A stretch of DNA of 64,000 nt from Trichobilharzia szidati (GCA_944472155.2 OX235271.1:88983256-89047255), one strand, 5' to 3'. Counted from the stretch's first letter, positions 32,880-45,464 are shown. A program made the numbers and translations. Notes: generated by a model from the sequence alone, not told the origin.

Positions 32880-33290
32880 ACACGGGACTTTACACAGTGC
32901 AACAGTTCAAGTTTTCACAGTTCATATAGCACACAAAGTTAGTGAAAAGAGGAAGAGAGAAGAGAATCAAATGAACCATAATCAGCAGAAATGTACCATG
33001 GAAAATAGAAGGATTTAATGAATATAGGGGATTACAAAGACTGATTGCATTTGCACCAATGAAAACGACTTTGAGGTGCATCACCAACAGTCCCCATATG
33101 ATTTATTCCATTCAGCTATGTGGTTTGTAGACTACCACCTCCCTATGGGGCTCAAACCAACAAAGATTTCAAGGACTGGTGCCAGGTTTTTGTTTGACCA
33201 CTCTAACTTAATCTGATGTCAGCTAACACTGCTTGTCAAGGAAGGCGGATTGGTCAGCACGTGTCCTCGCCATCTCAATCGATTCCTTTT
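32880..33290 (-). mobile_element. LINE-2 3' region fragment
   Basis: Minus strand 33290-33170 corresponds to the LRWLGHVL and following block (GAGATGGCGAGGACACGTGC; AGTTAGAGTGGTCAAACAAA). The 3' part towards 32880 shares ATATGAACTGTGAAAACTTG-type words and GTGCTATATGAACTG with the LINE-2 end at 52.6 kb (GTGTGCTACATGGAGTGTGG). Non-coding now. Confidence 0.6.
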
Positions 33291-33304
33291 CAAATGTTAG
33301 TTTG

Positions 33305-33588
33305 CAGCCATTTGGTTGGTTTCAAGATTTCATCATGAACTGACATCGGTTAGAGGACCATTGAAAAACCTGCAGGGAATACTGGACAGCTGTTTCGCCA
33401 GCCTATTTTGGGACTCTTCACAGTACGCACCCACTCACTGAGGTTCGAACCCAGGACCTTCTAGTTACAAGGTGAGCTCGTAGACCACCAAGCCACTGGG
33501 ACCCGATCCAGTGGTCCATGAATTCCAACTTCTGCCAATTCACGATATGGCGTGACCACTAGCCAGTGCCTCACACCATTGGTTCTAG
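33305..33588 (-). mobile_element. HH-SINE copy, left arm of head-to-head pair
   Basis: Minus strand: GTCACGCCATATCGTGAATT, GAATTCATGGACCACTGGAT, GGGTCCCAGTGGCTTGGTGG (A box region), GGTTCGAACCTCAGTGAGTG (B box), hammerhead, then the tail to about 33310. The hammerhead (about 33427-33384) has GTACTG pairing with CAGTAT, but the core is one base short (TGAAGA directly after GTACTG). GAAA intact. Confidence 0.8.
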
Positions 33589-33589
33589 T

Positions 33590-33925
33590 GGGAGGTCGTG
33601 ACCGGTGAGGTACAGCAGGTCGGGTGTGAGGATTAACACTAGACATGGATGACACTGGCTAGTGGTCGCGCCACACTGTGAATTGGCAAAGGCTGGAGTT
33701 CATGGGCTGGCCATTGGATCGGGTCACAGTGGCCTAATGGTTTACTATCTCGCTAGTCTTGTAATCAGAAGGTCCTGGGTTCGAACCCCGCAGTGTGGGT
33801 GCGTACTGCTGAAGATTCCCGAACTAGACTGGCGAAACAGTTGCCCAGTACTCCCTGCAGGTTTTCAATGGTCCTCTAGCCGATATCAGTTCAAGATGAA
33901 ATCCTGAAATGAATCGATTGACTTC
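33590..33925 (+). mobile_element. HH-SINE copy, right arm of head-to-head pair
   Basis: Plus strand: GAGGTCGTGACCGGTGAGGT, CAGCAGGTCGGGTGTGAGGA, GGCTGGCCATTGGATCGGG, CAGTGGCCTAATGG (A box region), GTCTTGTAATCAGAAGGTCC, GGTTCGAACCCCG (B box), then the hammerhead at 33803-33851 and tail (CCTCTAGCCGATATCAGTTC). The two copies share the leader at the centre, giving a long inverted repeat. Confidence 0.85.
33803..33851 (+). ncRNA. Hammerhead motif with intact CTGAAGA and GAAA
   Basis: Stem I GTACTG (33803-33808) and CAGTAC (33846-33851), six perfect pairs. Core CTGAAGA (33809-33815) complete, GAAA at 33834-33837. The 3' core position before the cleavage site reads GCC where GTC is usual, so the A15.1-U16.1 pair is lost. 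Stem II (TTCCCGAACTAGACTGGC) is poor. Confidence 0.65.
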
Positions 33926-33929
33926 TAAC

Positions 33930-36225
33930 TGGATTCTGAGATGATACAGCACCAGGAAAAATTAAAGTGACTGGTATTAGATGTATAACTTTCATTTGAT
34001 GTCCGGATTACATCATGAACTTTGGAAAAAACTACTTCTTACCATCTTAGTAATCATATTTTTTTAAATATTAAAGTTAGACATTTGATTAGCAGATATT
34101 ATAAGAATTTACAGACAATGCAGACTAAAATGGTTATATAACTTTAATAAATTAACTATTAGTCGACCTTTTTCAGTCTGGAATTTTGAAACATCTATAA
34201 ACAGATGACTTTTGTTTCTAACACCCGGCATCTCATATATATTACAGATTAATATTATTTATCTATTTATTTTTTTCATCAAGATTGATTATAGCATGTT
34301 GTAAACTAGTGTATACAGTCACTTCATCTTCTGAAGATGAATTACATCTTCCATTGCAAAAGAAGAAGAAAATGTACATCCTTAAACACCGCCTCCATCC
34401 ACCTACCTATTCATCATATACACACATACATCAACATACACGCAAACGTGCTGTTCATTATAAGCACCATCAGGACAACTAGACAAGTCAAATCAAAAAA
34501 CTCATAAATCTACGTTTGCAAATAAATAAAACTGTGTGTGTGTGTGTGTGTGTGATTATTCATTCACCTGAAGCCATATACACATCTGTACAAAATGAAG
34601 CATGCAAGCACCCGTGGAATGCACACACACATACAGACAGACATGCGTTCATATAATACACACAGAAGTTTATGGTAGATACAATATGGAATAACCATGT
34701 GCCGACTAATAATACAATAATATTAATAATAACAAAGGACCAACACTTCTTAACATTCATTGAAGTCAAGGTAGGTAACAAATTTCAAATACTTTTTGTC
34801 TATAGAAAAAGTCAAGTACACATGCCAATAAAATGTTAGCACTACTACTTATTCTTAAAACATATGGTCACTACTCTATATTCGAGACATAGTAACAAGA
34901 TAGATATTTGTCAGACAGAGAAAGCACAGTGGTATTGTGTATCTTCAGTATTCCTGTCTCTAGAAGAAGCATGTATGCCTTTTATGGCAACCAACAAATT
35001 AAGTAAAATCCCCGTTTCTATTTATTATTAGTCATGTTTGCTTGTATACTTAAAGAAAGAAAAATGTTACTAAATCAGTTATGGTCTAGGCTTGTGTGTA
35101 GGCAACCCCTCAGTCTCTCTCTCTTTCTGTGCATGAATGTGCACATCTTTGTTAGTCATGTGTAGACTATACATTACATCACTGGAACACTCATGTACGT
35201 ATGAGTCATAACACTGACGTTATCATATATGATGAGGTCATCTATATGTTACTTAGATAGTATTGTTTGATAAATAAATGTGGGTCAAATAAATACATGT
35301 AACCATGATAATATTAATTTATTTGTTCTATCACATTTTTATCGTAAATTGTAACAGTGTTATTACGTAATGTTTTGATAGCTTTTGTAGAATAACATAT
35401 ATATCATTGTTAGACAGTAATACTAATTTGAAAATAATAGAGATGATTTGTAACCCTGGTGGTGTATATTTTTGATGTGATTGTGTTATCTGAGCCGGTT
35501 GATTGAATCGCGAAGCTTTCATTACCCATCCAGATAACATGTTCAGCGCTTACTTTAATATGGGGTGAGAGTGTTATGTCATTCACGGAGAATTCAAAGC
35601 AAAACTTACTGAAGAGGTTGTCTAGATGGTCAATGAAGGCTTTGTAATTAAACCATCTGGTTCAAAGAACATAATCTCACCAAAAAATACTAATTTTAGT
35701 TAATTTTTATTTAAAAATAATTATCTATCTGTACGATGTTGGAGATAGATAAAAGTATTGCACTTAGAATAGGTTTGGGATTCTGCAAGTATCAGGTGTC
35801 AAGAAAAGTTTCAGTTTCCATCCAGAACAGTTAGTAAAAGGTTCTGTCAGACATATGTACTTTAAAAAATGATCAGAGACTACACTGTAACTGGGAAAAA
35901 AAATAGGGTGTCTATAAGAGATGCACATTCATGGTGAATCATCTTAATGAATAAATAATAATAGTAATGATAGCTTTATTGTAAACAGTGTTTATATCGT
36001 GTACCCAATTTCCAGCGGATTTTATTGCATGATATTTTCTTGTTGTCCAGGATCTTCAAATAAAGTACCAGCTGACAGTAGATCGTGTGACACAGTCTTA
36101 TCTGACCTGAATAACTTCAGAAGTACATTCTGAGAACCAAGCACACAGCTCAGGAACAGTTATCTCATGTACTGGGATATGTTTTCACCCAGGATTACGC
36201 TTTTTCTTATGATTAGTAGAAACCT
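33930..36225. other. AT-rich DNA, no gene seen
   Basis: About 2.3 kb without a recognised gene. A GT dinucleotide run lies at about 34533-34553. Open frames at 34285, 34560 and 35331 show no domain. Confidence 0.5.
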
Positions 36226-36226
36226 G

Positions 36227-36800
36227 AGAATCGAAAAAGCAAGACAAGCTTTCACTAATCTCAAGTCTGTGTGGAGGTCAACAGCACTCAGCATGAAAAT
36301 GAGAATAAGATCCGGATTTTCAACTCCAATGTGAAGTCAGGGCTACTATACGGATCAGAGACTTGGCGCGTCATGAGGAGCACTTCGAACAAACTATAGA
36401 CCTTCATCAGCAGCTGTCTTCGCTCAACACTCAAGATCAGATAGCCGGCCAGAAAAGATCAGCAACAGAGATCTCTGGCAATGAACGAACCAACCAGGAA
36501 CCGACTGTGAAACAAATAGGCAGGAAGAAATGGAAATGGATTGGCCATACTCTGAGGAAACGATCAAGTGACGTCACTAGACAGGCCATCGCTCGAGTGG
36601 AACTCGAACGGGAATTGACAAGTTGGTCGTCAGTGCAAGGGTGACGTGGAGGAAGATGTGGTGAGAAGAAAAGATGAAAACGTGTGGGCAGACTTGGAGC
36701 CAGGTGAAGACTCTAGCAGAGAACCAAACGCAGTAGAGACGCACGGCTGAAGCCCTATGTTCCTCTAGGAATTAAAGGAAATAATAATAATAATCAGGCT
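36227..36800 (+). mobile_element. RTE 3' part, close relative of the 47 kb copy
   Basis: Starts GAATCGAAAAAGCAAGACAA, continues TCTGTGTGGAGGTCAACAGC, AAGATCCGGATTTTCAACTC, GGCAGGAAGAAATGGAAATGG ([14 protein letters not shown]), then AGCCAGGTGAAGACTCTAGC and the 3' end GAAGCCCTATGTTCCTCTAG, AATAATAATAATAA. The terminus (TAGGAATTAAAGGAAA) is shared only with the 46.9-47.66 kb copy, so the two form a subfamily. Confidence 0.85.
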
Positions 36801-37554
36801 GTTAGCGATTTAAATACTCGCGAGAATAAATAATACTATTAGGTCATATTTTTTATTAGACTTGAACACAATGAAAGAGAGAAATTGTATGCAATATATT
36901 GGTAAAGGTTTTCGGTAGCCCAAGTGTTAAGCAGGCCGCCCACTACTTACTAAGAATCATCTTGAAGATAAGTTTTTATTCAAAAGTATTATTTACGATG
37001 CAAATTATACAGCGAATCTATAGAGCTACATGTTATTAATGAATAAGAGTCATATCCTAGAGAAAAATTGACAATCATTATATTTTTCTCTTGTGAATCA
37101 CCATAAGAAGCTCACTGTAGGTGTTGAAAGTCTGTCTATATAATAACCTCATAACGATTGGGAGAGTTTACACTTCTTCAGAATCTCAGACTACAGTAAA
37201 ATGGTTGTTTAGTATGTTATTTTATTTAACAGTCTTTCAAACGAAGTTATCTCATAATGAGGTAAGGATTAACACTTAGATATGATACGCACAAGTTCTA
37301 AAAAGTCAGGATGACAATTTTTGTGTGTATCTCTTTCAATCTCTAACTCTTCTTCCACTATGACAAATTTACTCATGTATATTGGTTGGTGATAACTGAC
37401 AATGTAGAAACACTTGTAAACAGTCCGAATGACTAACTGGTATCTCATTAGCGTCACAGAACATTAGTACTCCCCTAAAATGTTAAATTTACTCAGGGCG
37501 TTGTAATTACAAGGTAAAAGCTTTACAGTTTATTTACTGTTTCGGTCGGCCTAA
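36801..37554. other. AT-rich DNA, SINE-B scrap
   Basis: 36905-36950 (TTTTCGGTAGCCCAAGTGTT, AAGCAGGCCGCCC) is a short minus-strand SINE-B scrap. The rest is unrecognised. Confidence 0.4.
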
Positions 37555-38120
37555 AGCACGGATACAGAAGGCTCGTTTGGCATACGCCAACTTATGTCAT
37601 CTCTGGAGTAGACGTGATAACCGGCTGTTGACCAAAGGGCGTGTGTACTGCTCAGCAGTTAGCTCTGCCAACCATTATGACTGTGAGACATGGCCATTGA
37701 AAGTGGAAGATACGAAAATGTTAGCTATCTTTGATCATAGGTGTCTGCGTGTTAAGTTGTGGTATAATAAGGTAACCAATATCGAGGTTAGGCGTCGAGT
37801 GCTAGGTAAAGAGGGGGAATCAATCAACGAGGTTGTGAAGTTACTTCGATTGAGATGGTTAGGATATGTTTTACGCATGCCTAGCCATCAATCGCCTTCC
37901 TCGACAGGCAATGCTAGCTGACTGACCAGGTTAGGAAAGAGATAGTCGTGGTCAAACCAAAACTTGGCATCATTCAATAAAATGCACAACAGTTAGCTTA
38001 AGCCAGCCACACAGGTTGGTGTAGACTTCCTGGTTGGGGTCTTCAGGATGGTAAAAATCAATGGCTGGAGACAATTGGTGATATGCCTCAAAATCATTCT
38101 GAATGGGGCAGATGCATTCA
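37555..38120 (+). mobile_element. LINE-2 fragment
   Basis: Reads RIQKARLAYANLCHLWSRRD, NRLLTKGRVYCSAVSS, CETWPLKVEDTKMLAIFDHR, CLRVKLWYNKVTNIEVRRRV, LGKEGESINEVVKLLRLRWL, GYVLRMPSHQSPSS, then frameshifted sequence to about 38100. The same blocks in the same order as 53.5-52.8 kb minus. This is the region C-terminal to the RT palm, and the 5' part is absent. Confidence 0.85.
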
Positions 38121-39110
38121 CTCTCATATTTAATAAAGATCTATCGTTCTCTCATATTATTATTCTTTTTTCCTCACACTTCTGTTTATTATATCTCTTT
38201 TAACCCTCTCTTTACTCTCTTCTCTTGATTTGTGTGCTACATGGAGTGTGACAACTCCATGCACTTCTATGTAAAGCTCTACGTTGAAACTAGTCATTCA
38301 GTCAGTTGGTCTACATTTGAATCGATGAAATTTCCAAAAACTTTCCACTGGAAAATTAATCCACTGATCATTGGAAGCTGATTATAAATTGGGCATTTTT
38401 AGAGTTTTAATAAGAAACTGTAAGTCATAGGGTTAACCAAATCAGGAAAGAGGACACATACTCTCTGATTATATTAGGTTGAAGTAGTGATATATTGCGA
38501 ATTGTCAAATACTTTATTCTGTGTGAACAAATTACTAATCAATACTTCAAAATCCAGTTGCTAACTTCTTTAGAACACTTTTCAGGTAAGTGATTCTAAT
38601 GTAATCAAAAAATGGCAGAGAAATAAATGAAAATTTATTACGTGATTGCATGAGTTAACCTATTTTTAAAGTGTTTAGGGTGGATACTAAATTAGTGTCT
38701 TCTTCAACAAGCATTATATAACTCTTCCTGTATGCGTTGATGTATACCACTTAAAGACAACATGTATTGTGCCTTTTCTATGTTTCTACTTTGACTGACT
38801 GAAAAAGAAAACACACGACAGAAGACAATATTTCGTGCCAATTCATATTTCATTGCTATCTGAAGTCATAAATTTCCCAATGAGATTAAAATTAACCAAA
38901 GGATTAAATGAATCACATTTCCTGACTTTCCCTTCTGTATTTTTTAAAGTTATTTTTCGCTTTCATTGGTGATATAATCTCGTCAATATTATGATTCATC
39001 AACTGTGACAGAATCTGTCTGAAAAGATTGAAAAAAGAAAAATAAACGAATAAAATAAAGCAAAGTGGAAATTATTGAAATGTTTATTTATGTAAATTAG
39101 ATGACTAATG
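38121..39110. other. AT-rich DNA, no gene seen
   Basis: 38200-38290 (GTGCTACATGGAGTGTGACA, ACTCCATGCACTTC) matches the LINE-2 3' end near 52.63 kb, so the LINE-2 fragment probably extends to about 38300. The rest is unrecognised. Confidence 0.45.
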
Positions 39111-39114
39111 GATA

Positions 39115-39840
39115 AAGATATCTAATAACAACCGGCAACAACAACAACAACTAAAACAACCAGCATCAATTACCACCAACGCACGAAATCTTAAGGAAGT
39201 TAGCTATTTTGCGTACCTAGCTGGAACAGCATTGTTTCAGCTAAAGGCAACAAGGACAAAGATGTCAAAGTCAGGATAGTAAGAGCAAGACAGACATTCA
39301 CTACTCTGAAATCAGTGTGGAAAACTACCGTAATCCAAATAGGAAACAATATCGGAATCTTCAACACTAATGTCAAATCAGTGCCTCTTTATGGTTCAGA
39401 GACTTAGCGCGTCACTGAAAGAATTCCCAATAAGTTACTGCTAACATTCATCAACATCTGCCTTCTCTTGTTCAGTAGTGAAAATCAGATGGCTGGCCAG
39501 TGAACTGTGACAGGAAACGAATCAACCAAGAAACTGTTGCCCAGCAGATATGCACTTGGAAATGGAGATAGACTGAGTACACATTGAGAAGACTGCTGAG
39601 TGACACTGCATACCAAACACGCCTTCGAGTGAAACCCAAATGGGTAACGATGAGTTGGGCATGCCTCTGAGGGTGACATGAAAGAGATCATGTGAGGAAG
39701 AGATGAGAGCTTATGGGCAATTATGGAGTCAGCTATAAGAGACTAGAGAGGATAGGGTAAGATGGGAATACACTGCTGAAGCCGTAGGTTCCACTCGGAA
39801 CCCAATAGGAATAATGAAAATAATAATAAATGACTAATGA
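39115..39840 (+). mobile_element. RTE 3' part, old copy
   Basis: CAACAACAACAACAACTAAA (the CAA-rich stretch), CACCAACGCACGAAATCTTA, GTCAAAGTCAGGATAGTAAG, CTGAAATCAGTGTGGAAAAC, AACACTAATGTCAAATCAGT, GGTTCAGAGACTTAGCGCGT, CTTCGAGTGAAACCCAAATG, GGGTGACATGAAAGAGATCA and an end GAAGCCGTAGGTTCCACTCG then AATAATGAAAATAATAATAA. Full of stops and shifts. Confidence 0.85.
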
Positions 39841-41235
39841 CGAGTGTTGAAGGTAAACCATTCAGATCTAGAAAGAAACAAAAAAAATGTTGAGCCTGCT
39901 AAATCATCTGGTTATTCCACAATGGAATGGAATTATGATCAGTTCCATTGGTTAGTTTTTATCATGTGACTTCAAAATGAAGTTTACCTACAAGAATGAT
40001 TGTCAGTATTTCTTTTTGTTTCCGAAAGTTAAGCTATTTTTTTCATAAAGTTTGTATTCTGTCATTTGATAGTAATTCTTGCGTATTGGACTGACTAGTG
40101 AGTTGTGATGTTGCCCACACTGAACAATACACTACTGTTTAGTTTCTTATCATGGTCGCAGTGATGTCGGCATATGACCAAACTGATCTTGGAAATTTAA
40201 ACAAGTACAAAATTGTTCAAATTAAGGCTGTACAAACATCTTGTATGTATATCCTTAATTCTGAAGAGTTGAAAGTCACTCAGCTAACTTCTCTGTCTCA
40301 CTAGATAAGTAGGTATAGCGAATGCTCATGTAGACTATTTTCTTACATATGGACAGTCCATAATGTAAGTCAAGGACGTCATGGTTAGAACACTTTAAAA
40401 GAGTTGTGAATTTGGTGTACTATTCATCAGTATTTATGAGAGAGGTATCTATGGGTTGTATGTTCAGTGTGTTGGTAAAACGATTTCACATAGCTCTCAC
40501 TCGGCAAGCAAAGTAATGTTAAAGTTTCACCATAAATTGATGACACAACATGAAAAATGCAATATTATCATATCAAATGGACTGTATAGATGAGCAGCAA
40601 CACTACAGACAAAGTTTGGTTAACCATACTTGTTAAGGTGACAAAATGACAGAGTGACAAAAAAAAGATGTGAAAGAATAATAGTCGGAAGAAACTAAGT
40701 AATAAAATGCCCAGTTTTTAGATTGTGAAACAAACATGGTGACTCCTGAGTAGCTTTTCAACACATATAGTCATCAGATTAATTAACCAAAATGATGGAA
40801 ACTACGGATTATTATTTAGTTATTCTCCTTAATTTGGGATATTTTGTGGCAGAGGCTCATAAATCTTTAAAAACTAGAGCTAAGTTTTTCAGGTATTACA
40901 AAATGTTGGTTACTATTCAGCCCTCACGTTGATAATTGGTGTTCTATGTAGAGAAGTAGGATAATCATCATTTAGTGTCATTGTTGAATAATTGTCTTTA
41001 TACAAAACTTAAGTGAGCCTATTAGTCACAACCTAGAAAAATTCATATTTAAACCTAAGACTATATTGAAAGAAGCTAATTACGTTCAGAAAGCATGATT
41101 TCAAGCATAAGGTTTTAGTAAGGCATGAAAGCTAAACTGCGTTATGTATGTGACGACTGAACGGAAATAATTTTTGCAGATTTAACATAAATATGTGGTA
41201 ATCGAATGTTGAACACTTTAGATTGTTTATTGACG
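39841..41235. other. AT-rich DNA, no gene seen
   Basis: No gene or repeat family recognised. Confidence 0.5.
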
Positions 41236-41239
41236 CTAT

Positions 41240-42030
41240 TATTATTATTATTAGTATTAGTATTAGCATGATTCTCTTGGGCTCCGAGTGTAAACTAGGG
41301 CTTCAGCAGTGTAACCCTCTCACCCTGTTCTCTCTGGTCTTTTATGGCTGGCTCCACAATTCCGCATAATCTCTCATCTCTTCCTGACATGATCTCTTCC
41401 ATGTCACCTTCAGAACCATGCCCAACTCATCGTTTCCCGTTTGGTTTTCACTCGAAGGCGTGTTTGGTGTGCAGCGTCACTCAGCAGTCTTCTCAGTGTG
41501 TAACCGATCCACTTCCATTTCCATCTGCATATTTTTAGACTATAGGCTCTTGGTTGATTCACTGTCTAGCACAGTCCGTTGTTGCTTATCCTTTCTGTCT
41601 GTCCGTCTGATTTTCACTACTGAACAAGAGAAGGCAGTTGTTGGTGAATGTCTGCAGCAGTCTGATGGAAATGCTTATGGTGAAGCGTGTGAAAAGTGCC
41701 TGAAGCATATAGAAATACTGATTTGGCATTAGTGTTGAAAATCCAAATCTTGTTCTTTATGCTGACTGCGGTAGATTTCCACGCTGGTTTCAGAGTAGTG
41801 AACGTCTTGCTTCTCTGATCTTGACTTTCTTTGACGTCTTCATGCTTGTTGTCTGGAATTGAAACGATGCTGCCTAAATAAATAAAGGAAGTGACCTCTT
41901 TGAAATTTCTACCACTCAAGGTGATTGGTGCTTGTTGTTGTTGTTGGTTGGGGATCTTCATCAGCTATGTCTTCTTTATGTTCACTTAAAGTCCTGTCTC
42001 CGCTGCCTCTTTTAACGACTTAATCGTAAT
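41240..42030 (-). mobile_element. RTE 3' half, minus strand
   Basis: Minus strand from 42030: ACTTTAAGTGAACATAAAGA, KIPNQQQQQAPITLSGRNFK, EVTSFIYLGSIVSI, then HEDVKESQDQRSKTFTTLKP, AWKSTAVSIKNKIWIFNTNA, KSVFLYASGTF. After shifts the C-terminal block (TTCGAGTGAAAACCAAACGG, GGTGACATGGAAGAGATCAT) follows, then GAAGCCCTAGTTTACACTCG and the ATT repeat at about 41240 that is the terminal AATAAT tail. The plus-strand open frames over 41.34-41.73 kb are its antisense. Confidence 0.85.
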
Positions 42031-42384
42031 TGTTTATCACCATACTTTAACTCGTTGGCTGATAGTGGCATTTCAGTGGTAGTTTTCTATATGAAATTTT
42101 ATCGTTTCTACATTTTTTAAAATAATAAACCTATTTGTCCACTAATTACATTATTAGTTAGAGAGATGGTATTTTTTTCTGTGTTGATAAAGCCACCAAG
42201 TGAACTGAGGTACCGCTTGTTATTTTAAAGAGTACAGATAACAGATTATTACAGCCACTTTCACTAGTTTTATTCGGAATACTCTTACATGTTTGTAGAA
42301 TGAAACAATCAAGGCAAAAAAGATACACCTTCCGTAAAGTACATCGCATGCATAGCTTTCTGAATGCGTATATAATATTTGAAC

Positions 42385-43065
42385 AACTGTAGTTGTGATA
42401 AACTCATGGTCTCCTTCGATGTGATTTCTCTGTTCACACAAGTTTCACTGCATAACACGTTAGACATCATGTGTCAACATTCTGACTTACTTCCTCTGCC
42501 AGAACTGGAATTTACACAGCTTCTCATGTTATGTACCAAGGATATACAATTCCAGTTCGACAACAAAATGTATCACCAGGTTGATGGAATGGCTATGGGG
42601 AGTTCATTGGGTCCTGTATTAGCTGATATTTTTATGGCCACTCTAGAACAAACTGAACTCAAGTGTGCAACTGATGAAACAACAGCCTAATACAGATATG
42701 TAGATGACACATTCATTGTATACAATGATTTAAGTCACACTTCTTCTGCTGGGATTATTCAACAGTGTACATAAGAATATCATTTTCACGATGCAGCACA
42801 AAGACGCTGATAATTTCCACTTCCTAGATATAAACTTGGAGAGGAAATCAGATGGGACACTCGTGAGATATATATATATATATCGTAAAGACACATGGAG
42901 CGGTCTGCGCCTAAACTTCAGCAGGTTCTTCCCTGTCAGTTACAAACGAGCTCTGGTGAAAACGCTTTTCTCCAGAGCGAAAAGAATATGTTCACCTCAT
43001 AAATTAGACAGGCAACTAATGCTGCTTGAGAATTGCTTGAAATTTTTGTCCATTAAATACTAATT
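42385..43065 (+). mobile_element. PLE fragment: RT palm with YVDD and thumb
   Basis: DKLMVSFDVISLFTQVSLHN is motif A. DNKMYHQVDGMAMGSSLGPV, LADIFMATLEQTEL is motif B. After one stop at about 42690 it reads YRYVDDTFIVYNDL, the catalytic YVDD box. Further shifts precede DADNFHFLDINLERKSDGTL, YRKDTWSGLRLNFSRFFPVS, YKRALVKTLFSRAKRICSPH. Domain order matches PLE RT. No endonuclease domain follows. Together with the 49.2-50.7 kb copy it covers most of PLE-1. Confidence 0.88.
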
Positions 43066-44145
43066 GAATACGTCGGTGAATTCTTGGCATTTTCTGTAAA
43101 AATCAACATGTTGGAATATATATCTAATGACTAATTTTAATGAGTTTAGCTGATTTTTCCTGGTTCAATAATTACTGTCAAAAAATAAATGTCATCCCCT
43201 TACAAGACACATAGTATCTTTAATACTTTAAATATTAATGCAACTAACAATGAAACAGAAATAGCTTCTCCATTATTTCTACCTCTGTCAGTTAACTAGT
43301 AAATATTAAAAAAAAAACAACTAAACAAAATGAAACCTGGAAGGATTTGACAATTATGCAGATGATTAGTGGTTAGTGAGTGGGAATCCAGTTGTTTGTC
43401 AATGTAGCATAGATATTATCAATTATATCCGCCGTTATTTGAGGAAAGCTAGGCAACTTAGAAAAGTGACAAATGAAAACAACCGCTAACCCCTGTTCCT
43501 TACAAATCTGATAAATGATTCATTAAAAAAAGAAACCCAGTTTTAATTAGTCTTTCACAAAATGTCATCTAACTGATTGAATATTTAATTAAACACTGTT
43601 CGTTCATTTAAATTAATCACAACAGTTTTATTTAGCTTAACAAGCTGTAATTATTGCAGTGGAATTGAACAGCCCAGCTAACTCTTACGTGAATTCCAGT
43701 TCATTTTCATAAGTAAAGTTTTTTTGACTATTCACATAAATATATATACATATATGAGTTTTTTTCCAGAACGTTTCAATTCTGTAAATACTAAAGGCAT
43801 GTGATTCAGTTTTCGTAATAGCCTAACGATAATAACAAGATAACCAAACGGGAGAGACAGGTGAGGTGGGGGGAAACCAATTTCCACATGGTTGCATATA
43901 CTTGTTTACTTAATACCGAATTATTTAGATTTTTTTTAAAAATATGCTACCTCGAAGTATAAATATTTACTATCAGAAAAAACAAACAAGTTGTATATTT
44001 TATCTCTGATACATTCAACTGAAGGTAGAACATAATTCGATTTGCGTAATACTGGTTGTAGATTAAATAACAAGTCAATTCGAAGTATTCAACAAGTAGA
44101 AAATACATTTTCAAGTGTTGATCTGCAGGAATTTGACTGACTGCA
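43066..44145. other. AT-rich DNA, no gene seen
   Basis: No gene or repeat family recognised. Confidence 0.5.
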
Positions 44146-44149
44146 AGTT

Positions 44150-44370
44150 TGATCACAAATTCACTCTAGTTAGGTAACCAATAAAACCCTGGGAGTAGTG
44201 GACAACTGTTTCGTCCTAGTCTAGGACTCTTCATTGGTACGCACCCATGACTACACTTTGAATTGAAACCAGAACCTCGAGTTTATAAGGTGAGCTTTTT
44301 GACCATTCAGCCCACTGAAACAGAGTCCAATGGCCTATCACTTCTAACTTCTACAGTTGTTATAATACTT
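44150..44370 (-). mobile_element. HH-SINE copy with strong stem II
   Basis: Minus strand: a diverged tRNA-like head (TCAGTGGGCTGAATGG), then the hammerhead at about 44240-44194. Core ATGAAGA (44234-44228, C3 replaced), a seven-pair stem II GTCCTAG/CTAGGAC with a one-base turn (so really fewer pairs), GAAA (44212-44209), ACAGTTGTC. Stem I pairing is weak (GTACCA with CACTAC). Tail to 44150. Confidence 0.7.
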
Positions 44371-44399
44371 AACACTTTCAGCATCACAAGGTAGATTTT

Positions 44400-44598
44400 G
44401 TTACGAAGCGATATCAGTTAGAGAACTGTTGGGAACGATGGAGCACTTGTCCTAATCTAAAACCATTCAGAAGTCATAGGTCTGATCAATGACTGGAGTG
44501 TTTGGCTAGGCATTGATGAATAGTCGTAAAACAGAACGAAACGACTATCCAGTGCTTTCATGTTTTCAGTAGTTTTCTAGCTGATATCAGTTCTGTAC
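44400..44598. repeat. HH-SINE scraps, both orientations
   Basis: 44405-44480 is a minus-strand tail and hammerhead scrap (GATATCAGTTAGAGAACTGT). 44510-44598 is plus strand (TTGATGAATAGTCGTAAAAC, GAACGAAACGACTATCCAGT, TTTCTAGCTGATATCAGTTC). Confidence 0.55.
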
Positions 44599-44599
44599 T

Positions 44600-45060
44600 T
44601 CTATGTGGTCCACAGACTTGGTGCGTTCCTAAGGAAAATCCTCACCAACAGCCTGCTGCAGACGTTCATCAACAGCTGCTTTCACTGACTCCATGCTGAA
44701 GATTAGATGGCTGAAGTGAAAAGACAGGCGACGAGGAACTCTGACACGCAACGAATCAGCTAAAAACCTATCCTAACCCAAAATGCAGAAGGAAGGGGAG
44801 ATGGATTGAACGTATGCTGAGATGACTGTCCAGTGACATTATACGTCAAGCAGGCTTCTGAGTGAAACCTGAGTGGGAAACTAAGAATTGGGCATAGGTC
44901 CGAGAGTGCCATGGAACAGATCTAGTGATGTGGAAATGAAGGCTTATGTGCAATCCTGTAGCCAGATGAAGGGGACTGCAGTGAATACAGCAAAATGGAG
45001 ATTTTTTTAATAAAGCCCTATCTTTTACTTGAAACCCAAGGGAATAATAATAATACCTTG
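44600..45060 (+). mobile_element. RTE 3' part, old copy
   Basis: CTATGTGGTCCACAGACTTG, AACAGCCTGCTGCAGACGTT, GCTGAAGATTAGATGGCTGA, GGGAGATGGATTGAACGTAT, GAGTGCCATGGAACAGATCT and the end AAAGCCCTATCTTTTACTTG, GGGAATAATAATAATA. The coding sense is lost through shifts. 5' truncated within the LLYG-ETW block. Confidence 0.8.
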
Positions 45061-45464
45061 AAACAAATCAAAACCCTACAAATTCAACATTCACACTTTC
45101 TGAACTGATATGCTCAGATCAAATTACCTCAAAAAATTCTTGTTTCTTTGCAAAAATAGGTTAATAATACATTACTGATCACGATGGACAGAGGACATTC
45201 TCCTCTAATTTCACTGATTACTAGTCATTTGTTCATCAGTTGATGATACATTACAGGAAAATTGTCCGAAATAAGCGATCATTTTGCATGATGGTTTAAT
45301 TTATCTTTATCATAATTATGATAATGTCACTGGAATGCTGATGTATATTTTGGTTTCAGCGTAATAAGTCTTCATTGGTAATTGTTATGCATGCTCGAAT
45401 TAACACATTATATTGGTAGTGTTGTTAAATATGATAATGTTGATAACTAGTCAACTATGTGTTC
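45061..45464. other. AT-rich DNA, no gene seen
   Basis: Nothing recognised. Confidence 0.45.

Noticed and set aside
41344..41732. Plus-strand open frames of 64 and 104 codons
   Set aside because: They are antisense to the RTE coding region on the minus strand; the minus strand reads family motifs.
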